Shown: piece after piece, positions 24,680-33,475 of the stretch
Layout of the letters: each line of letters opens with the position of its first letter
How positions within the stretch are numbered: position 1 is the stretch's first letter
Origin: Hydromonas sp.
Lineage (GTDB): Bacteria > Pseudomonadota > Gammaproteobacteria > Burkholderiales > Burkholderiaceae
Direction of reading: 5' to 3'
Assembly: GCA_017495165.1 (NCBI GenBank)
Contig: JAFEII010000018.1
Location: forward strand, 1 to 34,278
Length of the DNA: 34,278 nt
Notes under the pieces: model-generated
The model's database searches: none
What the model was told of the DNA's origin: nothing
Seen by the model: only the letters and a program-made list of their open reading frames with translations
Made by a program: the position numbers and the translations under genes

Positions 24680-25708
24680 ATGACCGACCTCACCCACATC
24701 ATCGCCGATGCCCGCACCGCATTCGCATCCGCCACACGCCCTGCAGACCTTGAAAACGAAAAAGCCAAGTTTCTCGGCAAAGACAGCATATTGACACGCG
24801 AACTAAAAGCCCTCGGTGCATTGCCGATTGAAGAAAAAAAATCCCGTGGCGCACAAGTGAATGCAGTGCGTCAGCAGGTTGAAGCCTTGCTCAATGAGGC
24901 ACGTAACGCGCTCGCTGAAGCGGAATTAAACCAAAAACTTGCCACCGAGCAGTTGGACGTGACCTTACCAGGGCGCGGCACATCAACGGGCGGGATTCAT
25001 CCCGTGACCCGCGTCACGCGCCGTGTCACCGCGATTTTCCGCTCCATGGGGTTTGATGTGGCGGATGGCCCAGAAATTGAAAACGATTGGTTTAATTTTT
25101 CGTCACTCAACAGCCCAGAAAATCACCCCGCGCGCTCCATGCAAGACACGTTTTATGTGGCGGACAAAGACGAGCGCGGCCATCCGCTGGTGTTGCGCAC
25201 GCACACCAGCCCCATGCAAGTGCGTTATGCGCGCACGCATGTCAAAACCCAAAACCCACCGATTAAAGTGATTGCGCCCGGTCGCACGTACCGCGTGGAT
25301 TCAGACGCCACCCATTCGCCGATGTTTCATCAGGTGGAAGGCTTGTGGATTGACAAGGCTGTGAGCTTTGCTGATTTAAAATCGGTGTACACCACGTTTT
25401 TACAACGGTTTTTTGAAACCGACGACTTAAAACTGCGCTTTCGCCCCTCGTACTTCCCATTCACCGAACCATCGGTTGAAATCGACATGGCGTTTGGCTC
25501 GGGCCCGAATGCAGGCAAATGGCTGGAGATTTCAGGCGCAGGGCAAGTGCACCCGACCGTGATTCGTAATTTTGGCTTAGACCCTGAGGAATATATGGGG
25601 TTTGCGTTTGGTTCGGGGTTGGAGCGGTTGGCGATGTTGCGCTATGGCGTGAATGATTTAAGGTTGTTTTTTGAGAATGATTTGAGGTTTTTGGGGCAAT
25701 TTAAATAA
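24680..25708 (+). CDS. pheS: Phenylalanyl-tRNA synthetase alpha subunit
   Basis: PheS is the catalytic class II subunit of the alpha2-beta2 PheRS. The 342-residue protein has an N-terminal coiled coil (about 1-90) and a core with [81 protein letters not shown] and [22 protein letters not shown]. The class II motif 3 arginine is in GLERLAM. It is unusually separated from pheT by 1.6 kb of other material. No Phe-rich leader peptide like pheM is evident in the 67 bases upstream. Confidence 0.98.
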   Translation: MTDLTHIIADARTAFASATRPADLENEKAKFLGKDSILTRELKALGALPIEEKKSRGAQVNAVRQQVEALLNEARNALAEAELNQKLATEQLDVTLPGRGTSTGGIHPVTRVTRRVTAIFRSMGFDVADGPEIENDWFNFSSLNSPENHPARSMQDTFYVADKDERGHPLVLRTHTSPMQVRYARTHVKTQNPPIKVIAPGRTYRVDSDATHSPMFHQVEGLWIDKAVSFADLKSVYTTFLQRFFETDDLKLRFRPSYFPFTEPSVEIDMAFGSGPNAGKWLEISGAGQVHPTVIRNFGLDPEEYMGFAFGSGLERLAMLRYGVNDLRLFFENDLRFLGQFK

Positions 25709-25719
25709 ACGTTTATTGA

Positions 25720-26172
25720 ATGCGTATTATGAAAAAATTTTTCACCTCACTAATTTTAATCAATTTCTTAATTAGTGGCACAGTACAAGCAAAAGAGAGT
25801 AATCGTTATATTGAAGTGAAAATTAAGAATGGTAGAGCAGTTAAAATCATGAATATGGCGACATCGGAGGCTGTTAGCTCATGCCCAAGCAGAAGTGTTG
25901 TCGGTAAAGTTTATCGTTTTAAGTATTCTCAAGGCGAAGCCTTTCCAGAAACTCCATTGGGTGTTTATGTTTTAGAGACAAAAGAGGTGATCCCTTCTTA
26001 TTTTTCTATTGAAGACGTTAATTCTGATAATTTTGACAATACCAGTTTGAATTGGTTTAAGTCATATTTTCTAAGAATGGTTAAAAAAGGCGAAACTTAC
26101 AAATTTTTTAATTATGGTTGTGGAAATTCAGGCATGGTTGAAGTGATAGATAAAATTGAAGTATTAAAATGA
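25720..26172 (+). CDS. Secreted protein of unknown function
   Basis: I do not recognise this protein. It has a clear Sec signal peptide: MKK, a hydrophobic FFTSLILINFLISG core, and a likely cleavage after VQA. The mature part is about 125 residues, beta-rich in appearance, with just two cysteines (SSCPS and YGCGN) that could form a disulfide in the periplasm. Two starts are possible, ATG 25720 and ATG 25729; neither has a good ribosome binding site, and the second gives the more typical signal peptide. It is AT-rich, lies 11 bases after pheS, and belongs to the cargo separating pheS from pheT. Confidence 0.7.
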   Translation: MRIMKKFFTSLILINFLISGTVQAKESNRYIEVKIKNGRAVKIMNMATSEAVSSCPSRSVVGKVYRFKYSQGEAFPETPLGVYVLETKEVIPSYFSIEDVNSDNFDNTSLNWFKSYFLRMVKKGETYKFFNYGCGNSGMVEVIDKIEVLK

Positions 26173-26181
26173 CTAAGCCCG

Positions 26182-26263
26182 TAGGTATGATTAGCGCAGC
26201 GTAATCGTACGCATTGGCAATTGCGCAGACATGCGTGCGATTACGCTGCGCTAATCGCACCTA
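26182..26263. repeat. Long imperfect palindrome (33-base arms)
   Basis: The left arm (26182-26214, TAGGTATGATTAGCGCAGCG...) and right arm (26231-26263) are inverted copies differing at three positions, with 16 bases between them. The core ATTAGCGCAGCGTAAT is a known type of dispersed palindrome from intergenic regions of many bacteria. A decayed relative seems to lie at about 26321-26353 (CGGATTGCTGCGCGAATCG...). These elements are the main recognisable content of the 241-base gap before the PaiB gene. Confidence 0.75.
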
Positions 26264-26413
26264 TGGCAGGGTTGTGTGATGCGGCGCAAGTGTTAAATCC
26301 GTAAGCCGTGGTGAGACATGCGGCGGATTGCTGCGCGAATCGACCCTACGCTATGGGTTTGAGCTGCATTTTTAAACGTTGTGATTGTGTGGCTTAAACA
26401 ATTAAAGGTGGCT

Positions 26414-27037
26414 ATGTACATCCCCAAACAATTTAACGAATCCAACCTGTCGGCCATGCATGATTTGATGCGCGCACAACCGTTGGCCACCGTGATTACA
26501 CGCACGGCGGATGGTTTGACCGCGAATCACATTCCGTTTTATTTGCGGGACAATGGCGATAAAGGGATTTTACAGGCGCATGTGGCGCGGAGTAATCCGA
26601 TTTGGACTGATTTTGTGGCGGGTGAGCGGGTTTTGGTGGTGTTTCAGGATGTGGATGCGTATATTTCGCCGTCTTGGTATGCGAGCAAGGCGGATGACCA
26701 TAAAGTGGTGCCGACGTGGAATTATGGTGCGGTGCATGTGCATGGTGTGTTGCGGGTGGTGGATGATGCGGCGTGGATTCTGGCGCAAATTGACGCGTTG
26801 ACGGCGCAACAAGAGGCGGGGTTTGCCCAGCCGTGGGCGGTGGCGGATGCGCCGAGTGACTATATTGATCCAATGATTGCGCGTGCGTTGATTGGGATTG
26901 AAGTTGTGATTGAGCGGCTTGAGGGCAAGTGGAAGGTGAGTCAAAACCAGTCTGAGCGCAACCGCGCTGGCGTGGTTGCGGGACTTGAGGCGAATGAGCA
27001 GGTTGAAATGGCGCGGTTGGTGCGTGCGCGGGCATGA
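26414..27037 (+). CDS. PaiB-family FMN-binding split-barrel protein
   Basis: This 207-residue protein matches the family named FMN-binding negative transcriptional regulators after Bacillus PaiB. It starts MYIPKQFNE and has NHIPFYL, LQAHVARSNPIWTDF, YISPSWYASK and VVPTWNYGAVHVHG, the conserved flavin-fold segments, then IGIEVVIERLEGKWKVSQNQSE near the end. Despite the name, direct DNA binding is not established for most members. AAAGGTGG precedes ATG 26414, so the longer frame from 26381 is rejected. It stands alone between the two repeat-rich gaps that separate pheS and pheT. Confidence 0.88.
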   Translation: MYIPKQFNESNLSAMHDLMRAQPLATVITRTADGLTANHIPFYLRDNGDKGILQAHVARSNPIWTDFVAGERVLVVFQDVDAYISPSWYASKADDHKVVPTWNYGAVHVHGVLRVVDDAAWILAQIDALTAQQEAGFAQPWAVADAPSDYIDPMIARALIGIEVVIERLEGKWKVSQNQSERNRAGVVAGLEANEQVEMARLVRARA

Positions 27038-27071
27038 CGGTGTATCGACTTGGTAACCATGTATTGAAATT

Positions 27072-27153
27072 TGTAGGGCGGGCATTTATGCCCGCCATGC
27101 GAACAAGGCTCTGATTTGCTTGCTAAATGGCGGGCATAAATGCCCGCCCTACA
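27072..27153. repeat. REPIN: perfect 27-bp inverted pair of REP palindromes
   Basis: The arms 27072-27098 and 27127-27153 are exact reverse complements, 28 bases apart. Each arm contains its own palindrome with GGCGGGCAT / ATGCCCGCC stems around two bases. This nested symmetry is the definition of a REP doublet (REPIN), an element moved in trans by RAYT-type transposases; no such transposase gene is in the window. Confidence 0.85.
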
Positions 27154-27240
27154 TTTTTGCGTTGCAGTTGCTGTGCGGGAATGTTGGTTTGAAGATATAG
27201 AAGTATAGAAGTTAGACGTATAAAATCATAAGCGTTTTGG

Positions 27241-27292
27241 TAGGGTGGACATTGTCCACCATTGATAAAAACGGTGGACAGTGTCCACCCTA
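27241..27292. repeat. REPIN-like inverted pair abutting pheT
   Basis: TAGGGTGGACATTGTCCACC (27241-27260) and its inverted copy at 27273-27292 match at 19 of 20 positions with 12 bases between. Each is a palindrome with a GGTGGAC / GTCCACC stem. The pair ends 16 bases before the pheT start, so it is in the pheT leader and might affect its expression. Confidence 0.8.
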
Positions 27293-27308
27293 TGAGGTTT
27301 GGAAGAAC

Positions 27309-29723
27309 ATGCAATTTTCAGAACAATGGTTACGCACTTGGGTGAACCCAGATTTAACAACGGCACAATTGGCCGATACGCTGACGATGGGCGGGCTTGA
27401 GGTGGAAGAGTGCGACCCAGCCGCGCCTGCGTTTACGCATGTGGTGGTGGGTGAAGTGGTGGCGCTGGAAAAACACCCTGATGCGGACAAGCTCAATGTG
27501 TGCCAAGTGAATGTGGGTGCGAGCGAGTGCTTACAAATTGTGTGCGGTGCGCCGAATGTGGCGGTTGGGGTAAAAATCCCGTGCGCGATGATTGGGGCTG
27601 AGTTACCGAATGATTTTACAATCAAGGCGGCAAAATTGCGCGGCGTGGCATCTGCTGGCATGTTGTGTTCGGCGCGTGAGTTGGGGATTTCGGATGAGGC
27701 GCAAGGCTTGATGTTGCTGCCCGCTGATGCGCCTGTGGGCGCGGATATTCGCGATTATTTGAATTTGGATGACCATGTGTTGACGATTAAACTCACGCCG
27801 AACCGTGCGGATTGTTTGAGTATTCGCGGGGTGGCGCGTGACGTGGCGGCGATGACGGGCGCGCCGTTGCAAGGGTTTGCGGTTGAACCCGTCGCAGCGA
27901 CGATTGCGGATGAGTTGCGTTTGCGTGTGGACGATAAAGTCGCTTGCGGTCGATTGACGGGGCGCGTGTTAAAAAATGTGAATGCCAGCGCGCCGTCGCC
28001 GCTTTGGATGCAGCAACGGTTGCAGCGCGCGGGCGTGCGCTCGATTTCTGCCTTGGTGGATATTACGGCGTATGTGATGCTCGAATTGGGGCAACCGATG
28101 CATGTGTATGATTTGAACAAAATCAAAGGCACATTGCACGCACGCATGGCAAGAAATGGCGAATCGGTGACGTTGCTCAATGAGCAAACGCATGAATTGC
28201 AAGACGATGTGCTGGTGATTGCCGATGATGCTGGCGTGCTGGGCTTGGCTGGGATTATGGGCGGACAATCGTCGAAAGCTGAGTTGGACACCACGGATAT
28301 TTTCTTAGAAGCGGCGTTTTTTGCACCCGATACGATTCAGGGCAAAGGGCGACGCTATCGGTTTTCCACCGATGCGGCGCATCGTTTTGAGCGCGGGGTT
28401 GATTTTATGGGGCAGCGCGAGGCGTTGGAATACGCGACGCGTTTGACGTTGGATATTTGTGGCGGGCAGGTTGGGCCTGTGTCTGAAATCATTGGGGAGT
28501 TGCCCACGCGCAGCGATTTAACCCTGCGCGTGGCGCGGGCGCAAAAGGTGATTGGGGTTGAGATTCCTGCGGATGATATGGCGACTTATTTGAGCCAATT
28601 GCAACTGGATGTGACGCGCGGCAACGATGCCGCACATGGCGCAACGCTGACCGTGCGTGCGCCGTCGTATCGGTTTGATATGGCAATTGAAGAAGACTTG
28701 ATTGAGGAAGTCGCGCGGTTGTTTGGCTACGACAATATTCCCGTGCGCAACCCTGTGGCGACCATGACGATGCTTGAGGTGAGCGAGTCGGAGCGCGCGG
28801 CCGATGCGGTGCGGGACGCGTTGGTGGTGATGGATTATCAGGAAGTGATTAATTTTAGTTTTATTGACGATGCGCTTGAGGCCGATTTTGGCGGTGCAGA
28901 CAGCAACCCGATTGCGCTGGTGAACCCAATTGCCGCGTCATTGTCGGTGATGCGCACGCAATTGGTCGGCTCGTTGGTACACAACCTCAAAACCAATTTG
29001 GCGCGTTCGCAATCACGCGTGCGGGTGTTTGAAATGGCCAAGGTGTTTTATCGCGATGCGTCGGTGTTGGCGTCTGAAGCGACGGTGCCCAATATTGCGC
29101 AGCCCTTAAAATTAGCGGGTTTGACTTATGGCGCGGCGTTGCCTGAGCAATGGAATGCGCCGAGTACGGACGTTGATTTTTATGATATGAAAAATGAGTT
29201 GGAGCGCCTGTTGGCGCCTGCGGTGCTGAGTTTTGTGCCGTTTGCGCATGTGGCGGCGCATCCTGGGCGCTGCGCGCAGGTGGTTTTGGCGGGACAAGCC
29301 ATTGGTTGGCTGGGGCAATTGCACCCGCGTTTGCAACAAAAACATGGGCTGGCCAAAGCGCCGATGTTGTTTGAACTCGATGCGCAAGCGGTTTTGGCGC
29401 GCAGTTTGCCAGTGGCTGCGGCGGTGTCTAAGCAACAAATGGTGACGCGTGATTTGGCGTTGATTGTGGCAAAACAGGTTGATTCGGCGCAAGTGTCTGA
29501 TTCGTTTGCACAATTTATCGCGCTTGAAGGTGCGTCTAACCTGATTCGTGGGGTACAATTATTTGATGTGTATCAGGGCGAGCGTTTGGGCAATGATAAG
29601 AGCATGGCGTATCGGATTTCATTGCAAGACATGAATGAGACGCTGCAAGATGCGCAAGTCGATGCCGTGATGAGCCGTTTATTAACCCAATTACAAGCCG
29701 ATGTTGGCGCACGTTTGCGATAA
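27309..29723 (+). CDS. pheT: Phenylalanyl-tRNA synthetase beta subunit
   Basis: PheT supplies tRNA binding and Tyr editing to PheRS. The 804-residue protein has the full bacterial layout: [10 protein letters not shown] at the start, the tRNA-binding OB domain (about 40-150, [25 protein letters not shown]), the B3/B4 editing region (about 215-390, [12 protein letters not shown] and [13 protein letters not shown]), the B5 domain, the inactive synthetase-like domain, and the C-terminal FDX-ACB domain ([16 protein letters not shown] to the end). I start at ATG 27309 because the family N-terminus begins there and GGAAG precedes it. The frame is open upstream through the REPIN, which is not part of the protein. 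Confidence 0.97.
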   Translation: MQFSEQWLRTWVNPDLTTAQLADTLTMGGLEVEECDPAAPAFTHVVVGEVVALEKHPDADKLNVCQVNVGASECLQIVCGAPNVAVGVKIPCAMIGAELPNDFTIKAAKLRGVASAGMLCSARELGISDEAQGLMLLPADAPVGADIRDYLNLDDHVLTIKLTPNRADCLSIRGVARDVAAMTGAPLQGFAVEPVAATIADELRLRVDDKVACGRLTGRVLKNVNASAPSPLWMQQRLQRAGVRSISALVDITAYVMLELGQPMHVYDLNKIKGTLHARMARNGESVTLLNEQTHELQDDVLVIADDAGVLGLAGIMGGQSSKAELDTTDIFLEAAFFAPDTIQGKGRRYRFSTDAAHRFERGVDFMGQREALEYATRLTLDICGGQVGPVSEIIGELPTRSDLTLRVARAQKVIGVEIPADDMATYLSQLQLDVTRGNDAAHGATLTVRAPSYRFDMAIEEDLIEEVARLFGYDNIPVRNPVATMTMLEVSESERAADAVRDALVVMDYQEVINFSFIDDALEADFGGADSNPIALVNPIAASLSVMRTQLVGSLVHNLKTNLARSQSRVRVFEMAKVFYRDASVLASEATVPNIAQPLKLAGLTYGAALPEQWNAPSTDVDFYDMKNELERLLAPAVLSFVPFAHVAAHPGRCAQVVLAGQAIGWLGQLHPRLQQKHGLAKAPMLFELDAQAVLARSLPVAAAVSKQQMVTRDLALIVAKQVDSAQVSDSFAQFIALEGASNLIRGVQLFDVYQGERLGNDKSMAYRISLQDMNETLQDAQVDAVMSRLLTQLQADVGARLR

Positions 29724-29725
29724 AT

Positions 29726-30127
29726 ATGATGATGAACCGTGATGAAAGTGACTTTGTCTCTGAAATTTTAGATGACTTGATGGCGAGAAGTGAGGGCGGA
29801 TTTACGCTGACCAAGGCGGAGCTGTCCGAGGTCTTGTTTGCGCAAGTTGGCTTGAATAAGCGCGAGGCCAAGGAAATGGTCGAGGCATTTTTTGAAGAAA
29901 TTTGCGCGGCGTTGGAGCAAGGCGAACTGGCCAAGTTGTCTGGTTTTGGTAATTTTTCGGTGCGTGACAAAGCGTCGCGGCCGGGACGCAATCCCAAAAC
30001 AGGAGAGCTGGTACCAATTGCGGCGCGGCGCGTGGTGAATTTTCATGCGAGCCAAAAACTTAAAGAAATGGTGGCGTTGGGCGAGGAGGTGGCGACCAAG
30101 CCCAAACCTCATACGCGCAGCGCTTAA
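29726..30127 (+). CDS. ihfA: Integration host factor alpha subunit
   Basis: IhfA pairs with IhfB to bend DNA sharply. The family core runs [78 protein letters not shown], including the PGRNPKTG tip that intercalates into DNA. The 133-residue protein has an acidic extension of about 28 residues before the core, absent from E. coli IhfA, and a short basic tail. It begins two bases after the pheT stop with three consecutive ATG codons, so the exact start is uncertain. The pheT-ihfA order is the usual one. Confidence 0.94.
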   Translation: MMMNRDESDFVSEILDDLMARSEGGFTLTKAELSEVLFAQVGLNKREAKEMVEAFFEEICAALEQGELAKLSGFGNFSVRDKASRPGRNPKTGELVPIAARRVVNFHASQKLKEMVALGEEVATKPKPHTRSA

Positions 30128-30136
30128 GGATTATAG

Positions 30137-30637
30137 ATGACGCAACCTGTTGGTTATATTTTGACGCAAGACTTGGCGAAAATCCCGGTCAAACGCTATT
30201 TCACGATTGGTGAAGTGAGCGAGTTGTGCGGCGTGCGCTCGTACGTCTTGCGCTATTGGGAACAAGAATTCCCGCAATTGAGCCCGATGAAGCGGCGCGG
30301 CAATCGTCGCTATTATCAACACCACGAGGTGTTGCTGGTGCGCACGATTCGTGAATTGCTGTATGAGCAAGGCTATACGATTCAAGGTGCGCGTCAGCAG
30401 TTGGCGCTTAAAGGTGGTGCGCCAAGTGACGATGCGTTTGAGCTGCTGCATGACAACGAAAATGAGGTTGAGCTTGAAGATGCGGTGGGCGATGAGGCGG
30501 CAGTGGATGACTTGCTGGGTGTGGATGCGGCGGACAATCCGCTGTTGACCGCGCCAATCCAGGCGAATTTTGATGGGCGGGCGGCTGGGTTGATTGAAGA
30601 GCTGCGTGCGATTCGTGAGTTGCTGAATCGGGGTTGA
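30137..30637 (+). CDS. MerR-family transcriptional regulator
   Basis: This 166-residue protein has a MerR winged-helix domain near its N-terminus: RYFTIGEVSELCGVRSYVLRYWEQEFPQLSPMKRRGNRRYYQHHEVLLVRTIRELLYEQGYTIQGARQQL (about 20-90). The remaining tail is acidic and low in complexity (LEDAVGDEAAVDDLLG), ending in a helix, with no metal-binding cysteines. Genes of this type follow ihfA in many betaproteobacteria; their targets are mostly unknown. It starts nine bases after ihfA and is followed by a terminator, so it ends the pheT-ihfA-merR unit. Confidence 0.93.
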   Translation: MTQPVGYILTQDLAKIPVKRYFTIGEVSELCGVRSYVLRYWEQEFPQLSPMKRRGNRRYYQHHEVLLVRTIRELLYEQGYTIQGARQQLALKGGAPSDDAFELLHDNENEVELEDAVGDEAAVDDLLGVDAADNPLLTAPIQANFDGRAAGLIEELRAIRELLNRG

Positions 30638-30640
30638 ACA

Positions 30641-30669
30641 ATCGCGCAGAGATGCGCGATTTTTGTTTT
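30641..30669 (+). terminator. Intrinsic terminator after the MerR gene
   Basis: ATCGCGCA pairs perfectly with TGCGCGAT around a GAGA tetraloop, followed by TTTTGTTTT. It begins three bases after the stop codon. Confidence 0.9.
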
Positions 30670-30767
30670 AAGCATGTTTGTATCGTAAGTAGGTTTTGAT
30701 GGGGGGCAGTTTGCGATGCTTGGTTGCGATGGGTGCTTTGATTCACGATTGATTTTAAGGGTGTGGA

Positions 30768-31463
30768 ATGACTATAAAAAACGCTTTAGACGTTATCAAA
30801 AATGCTCAAGATGCGCGGCTGATTGTGTTTGATTGGGATGGCACGTTATTTGACTCAACGGGCGTGATTGCGCACAGCTTGCAGCAAGCTTGCTTGGCGG
30901 TCAATGTTCGTGTGCCCAGTACGGCGCAGGCAAAATTTGTGATTGGGTTGGGCTTGGATGAAGTGGTGGCGCAATTGGTGGGCGATGTCAATGCGGCGCA
31001 GCGCGAGGCTTTTCTGCTGGCGTATCGGCGCACGTATTTGGGCAGCGAGCATTTGGTGCGTTTGTATGATGGGATTGAGCCGTTGCTGGTGCAGTTGCGT
31101 GCGCTGGGGAAAACGTTGTGTATTGCCACGGGCAAGTCGCGGGCAGGGCTTGACCGAATTTTGCAGCACAACCCTGATTTTGCAGGCTTATTTGACCAGA
31201 CCCGAACGGCCGATCAAACCCAGTCCAAGCCGCACCCACAAATGCTGCATGAGTTGATGGCGGCGTGTGATGTGCCTGCTGCGCACACCGTGATGGTTGG
31301 CGACACGACTTATGATGTTGAAATGGCGCACAACGCAGGTGTGCGCTCAATTGCGCTCGCTTATGGCGCGCATGATGCCGCCACGTTGATGGCGTCAAAT
31401 CCGAGCTGTTTTGCCCACGATGTTGCGCAGTTGGCCACACTTTTGAGGGGGAATGATGTTTGA
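30768..31463 (+). CDS. HAD-superfamily phosphatase, phosphoglycolate phosphatase-like
   Basis: This 231-residue cytoplasmic enzyme has the HAD motifs in order: I is DWDGTLFDS (about 22-30, nucleophile Asp), II is CIATGKSRAG (Thr), III is the Lys of QSKPHPQML, and IV is MVGDTTYDVEMAHNAG. A helical cap lies between I and II. The family includes phosphoglycolate phosphatases and 5'-nucleotidase-like enzymes; substrate cannot be fixed. In many betaproteobacteria a similar HAD gene follows the rluC pseudouridine synthase gene, not seen here. Its last 8 bases overlap the sensor kinase gene, suggesting coupling. Confidence 0.9.
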   Translation: MTIKNALDVIKNAQDARLIVFDWDGTLFDSTGVIAHSLQQACLAVNVRVPSTAQAKFVIGLGLDEVVAQLVGDVNAAQREAFLLAYRRTYLGSEHLVRLYDGIEPLLVQLRALGKTLCIATGKSRAGLDRILQHNPDFAGLFDQTRTADQTQSKPHPQMLHELMAACDVPAAHTVMVGDTTYDVEMAHNAGVRSIALAYGAHDAATLMASNPSCFAHDVAQLATLLRGNDV

Positions 31464-33462
31464 TCTGTCACGACTTAAAAAATACCCAAAAACGCTTATT
31501 TTGATTTTTTTCTTGGTGATTGGCTTTTGTGTGTTCGCCCAATGGGCGTACCAAAAGGTCAGCGCAAGCGAGCAACAAAAAAATGTGAGTCAAACTCAGG
31601 CTGATTTATATTGGTTTGAACAGACTTTGCGTAATGATATTGGTCAAACCCAAGCCAAGTTGATGGATATCATACACGATGGGGCGACCCACCCAAAATC
31701 GATTGAGTCGTTTCAGTCACGCGGCAGTGAAATTTTGGGAAACAATCCGACCGTGGTTCATATTTCGTGGTTGCGCCCGAATGGGACGGTTTTTGCCGAT
31801 TCCAAAGCGCGGACGCCGCGTGTGACTCAAGAGCCGTTGATGCGTGCGACTCAGGAGCAAGAAGGTGTCAATCGTGCCCGTTTTAATGCTGTGTCTGTGG
31901 CGGTGAGTTCGTTTTTGATGTCTGATGGCGATTATGAGCTTACGCTGATTCAACCATTTTTTAATCAAGATAGTCAATTGGAAGGCTTTGTGCAAAGCAG
32001 TTATTCGTTGCGCAGCTTGTTTGCTCGCGTGTTGCCGCAGTGGTTCTCTGGTAAATATCATTCGCAGGTCACTCAAGCCGATACTGTGATATTTAGTGAC
32101 ACTTACGGTGAATCGACTCACTTTGATTCGACGCTTCCCGTGGTTCAGCGAAACCTTAGGATTGCGGGCACGTCGTTTGATATGTCGGCTCAAATGTATC
32201 CGAGCCAACAAGAGTGGCGGTTGCGCCAGTTTTTTATTGGCTTGCTGTTTTTGCTGCTGGTGTGTATTGGCAGCTTGCTTGCCTTGGTTATTGACCGCCG
32301 CCAGCGCCGTGCGGTTGAAAAAGAATTGCGTGCGCAAAATCGACTGCGTTTGACCATTGAGAACTCGGTAGACGTTGGCATACGGGCGCATGCCATTGAC
32401 GGCACGATGTTTTATGCGAATGATTGCTTTTTGAATATGATTGGCTTTGAGGCGGACGAGGTGCTTCATTTACCGCCGCCGCTGCATTATGTGCCTAAAG
32501 AAGAGGGGCAAAAGCTGCTGAAAATGATTCGGGATGTCCGAGCAAATCCTTCAACCAAGCTGTATTTGGATCTGAAGTTGCGCAAAAAAACGGGTGAGAT
32601 TCTTGACACCATTATGCGCGGCGGGCCGATGTATGATGATGAGGGCAATCTCATTGGTTGGATTAGTACCATTGAGGATGTGACCGAGCGCAAGCGGTTA
32701 GAGGCGTTTCAGGCCAATGAGCAAAAGCGGCTGGAGACGATTAACCATTTGCTTGGCTTGGGTGAGATGGCATCGTCGATTGCGCATGAGTTAAATCAAC
32801 CGCTCTCTGCAATTTCGGGTTACGCGACTGGGTTGGCCAATTATATTCAACGCGATGATCGGCTTTTGTCGCGCGAGCGATTGGTGGAGGTGACTGAAAA
32901 AATTCGACGCCAAGCCGAGCGTGCGGCCAACGTGACGCGGCGGGTTCAGATGTTTTCAAAGCAAAAAACCATTGAAGCAAAATCGGTGGATTTGCCATTG
33001 TTTGTTGAGGAAGTGCTCGGTTTTATGGAGCTTGAGTTGCGGCAAAAACGGTGTGTGCTGACCAACCACACGGCGGGCATGCTGATGACGCCTGCTTTGG
33101 TTGATCCAACCATGATTCAACAGATTTTGATTAACTTAATGCGAAACGCAATTGATGCTCTGGTAGATGCACAAGTGGTGCATCGGGCAATTCACGTGTA
33201 CGCAGAACCATACACGGCAGACCATCATATTATTTGCGTGAAAGACAATGGGCCGGGCGTTGCTCCTGACCAACTGGATAAAATTTTCTTGCCGTTTTAC
33301 ACGACGAAGGCGCAAGGTGTTGGCATAGGTCTTAATATTTGTCGTACAATTATAGAATCGAACGGTGGAAGATTGTGGGCGGTTTCAAGTCCTGAAGGTG
33401 GTGAATTTTACTTTACCGTTCCAGTTTTTGTATTTAAAGATGGATATGATTCGTCTAAATAA
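31456..33462 (+). CDS. Membrane PAS sensor histidine kinase
   Basis: This 668-residue protein has TM1 (about 12-30), a periplasmic sensing region of about 225 residues, TM2 (about 259-285), a PAS domain (about 300-410, ENSVDVGIRAHAIDGTMFYANDCFLNMIGF), and a kinase core. The phosphorylated His444 lies in MASSIAHELNQPLSAISGYATGL. The ATP-binding domain has NLMRNAIDAL (N box), VKDNGPGVAP (G1), FYTTKAQGVGIGLNICRTI (F and G2). The core resembles FixL/DctB-type kinases that pair with FixJ-like regulators, and such a regulator follows. ATG 31456 is better placed than ATG 31453 relative to GAGGGGGA. The ligand is unknown. Confidence 0.92.
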   Translation: MFDLSRLKKYPKTLILIFFLVIGFCVFAQWAYQKVSASEQQKNVSQTQADLYWFEQTLRNDIGQTQAKLMDIIHDGATHPKSIESFQSRGSEILGNNPTVVHISWLRPNGTVFADSKARTPRVTQEPLMRATQEQEGVNRARFNAVSVAVSSFLMSDGDYELTLIQPFFNQDSQLEGFVQSSYSLRSLFARVLPQWFSGKYHSQVTQADTVIFSDTYGESTHFDSTLPVVQRNLRIAGTSFDMSAQMYPSQQEWRLRQFFIGLLFLLLVCIGSLLALVIDRRQRRAVEKELRAQNRLRLTIENSVDVGIRAHAIDGTMFYANDCFLNMIGFEADEVLHLPPPLHYVPKEEGQKLLKMIRDVRANPSTKLYLDLKLRKKTGEILDTIMRGGPMYDDEGNLIGWISTIEDVTERKRLEAFQANEQKRLETINHLLGLGEMASSIAHELNQPLSAISGYATGLANYIQRDDRLLSRERLVEVTEKIRRQAERAANVTRRVQMFSKQKTIEAKSVDLPLFVEEVLGFMELELRQKRCVLTNHTAGMLMTPALVDPTMIQQILINLMRNAIDALVDAQVVHRAIHVYAEPYTADHHIICVKDNGPGVAPDQLDKIFLPFYTTKAQGVGIGLNICRTIIESNGGRLWAVSSPEGGEFYFTVPVFVFKDGYDSSK

Positions 33463-33475
33463 GGAAAATTTGAAT

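Noticed and set aside
26496-27098. 200-codon minus-strand frame opposite the PaiB gene
   Set aside because: It is low in complexity (Pro, His, Thr, Ser) and opposes a gene with clear family motifs.
27072-27292. CRISPR array
   Set aside because: The repeats are inverted pairs, two families with two copies each, not direct repeats with regular unique spacers.
27237-27308. N-terminal extension of pheT through the REPIN
   Set aside because: The extra residues are just the translated repeat; the family N-terminus starts at 27309 with a ribosome binding site.
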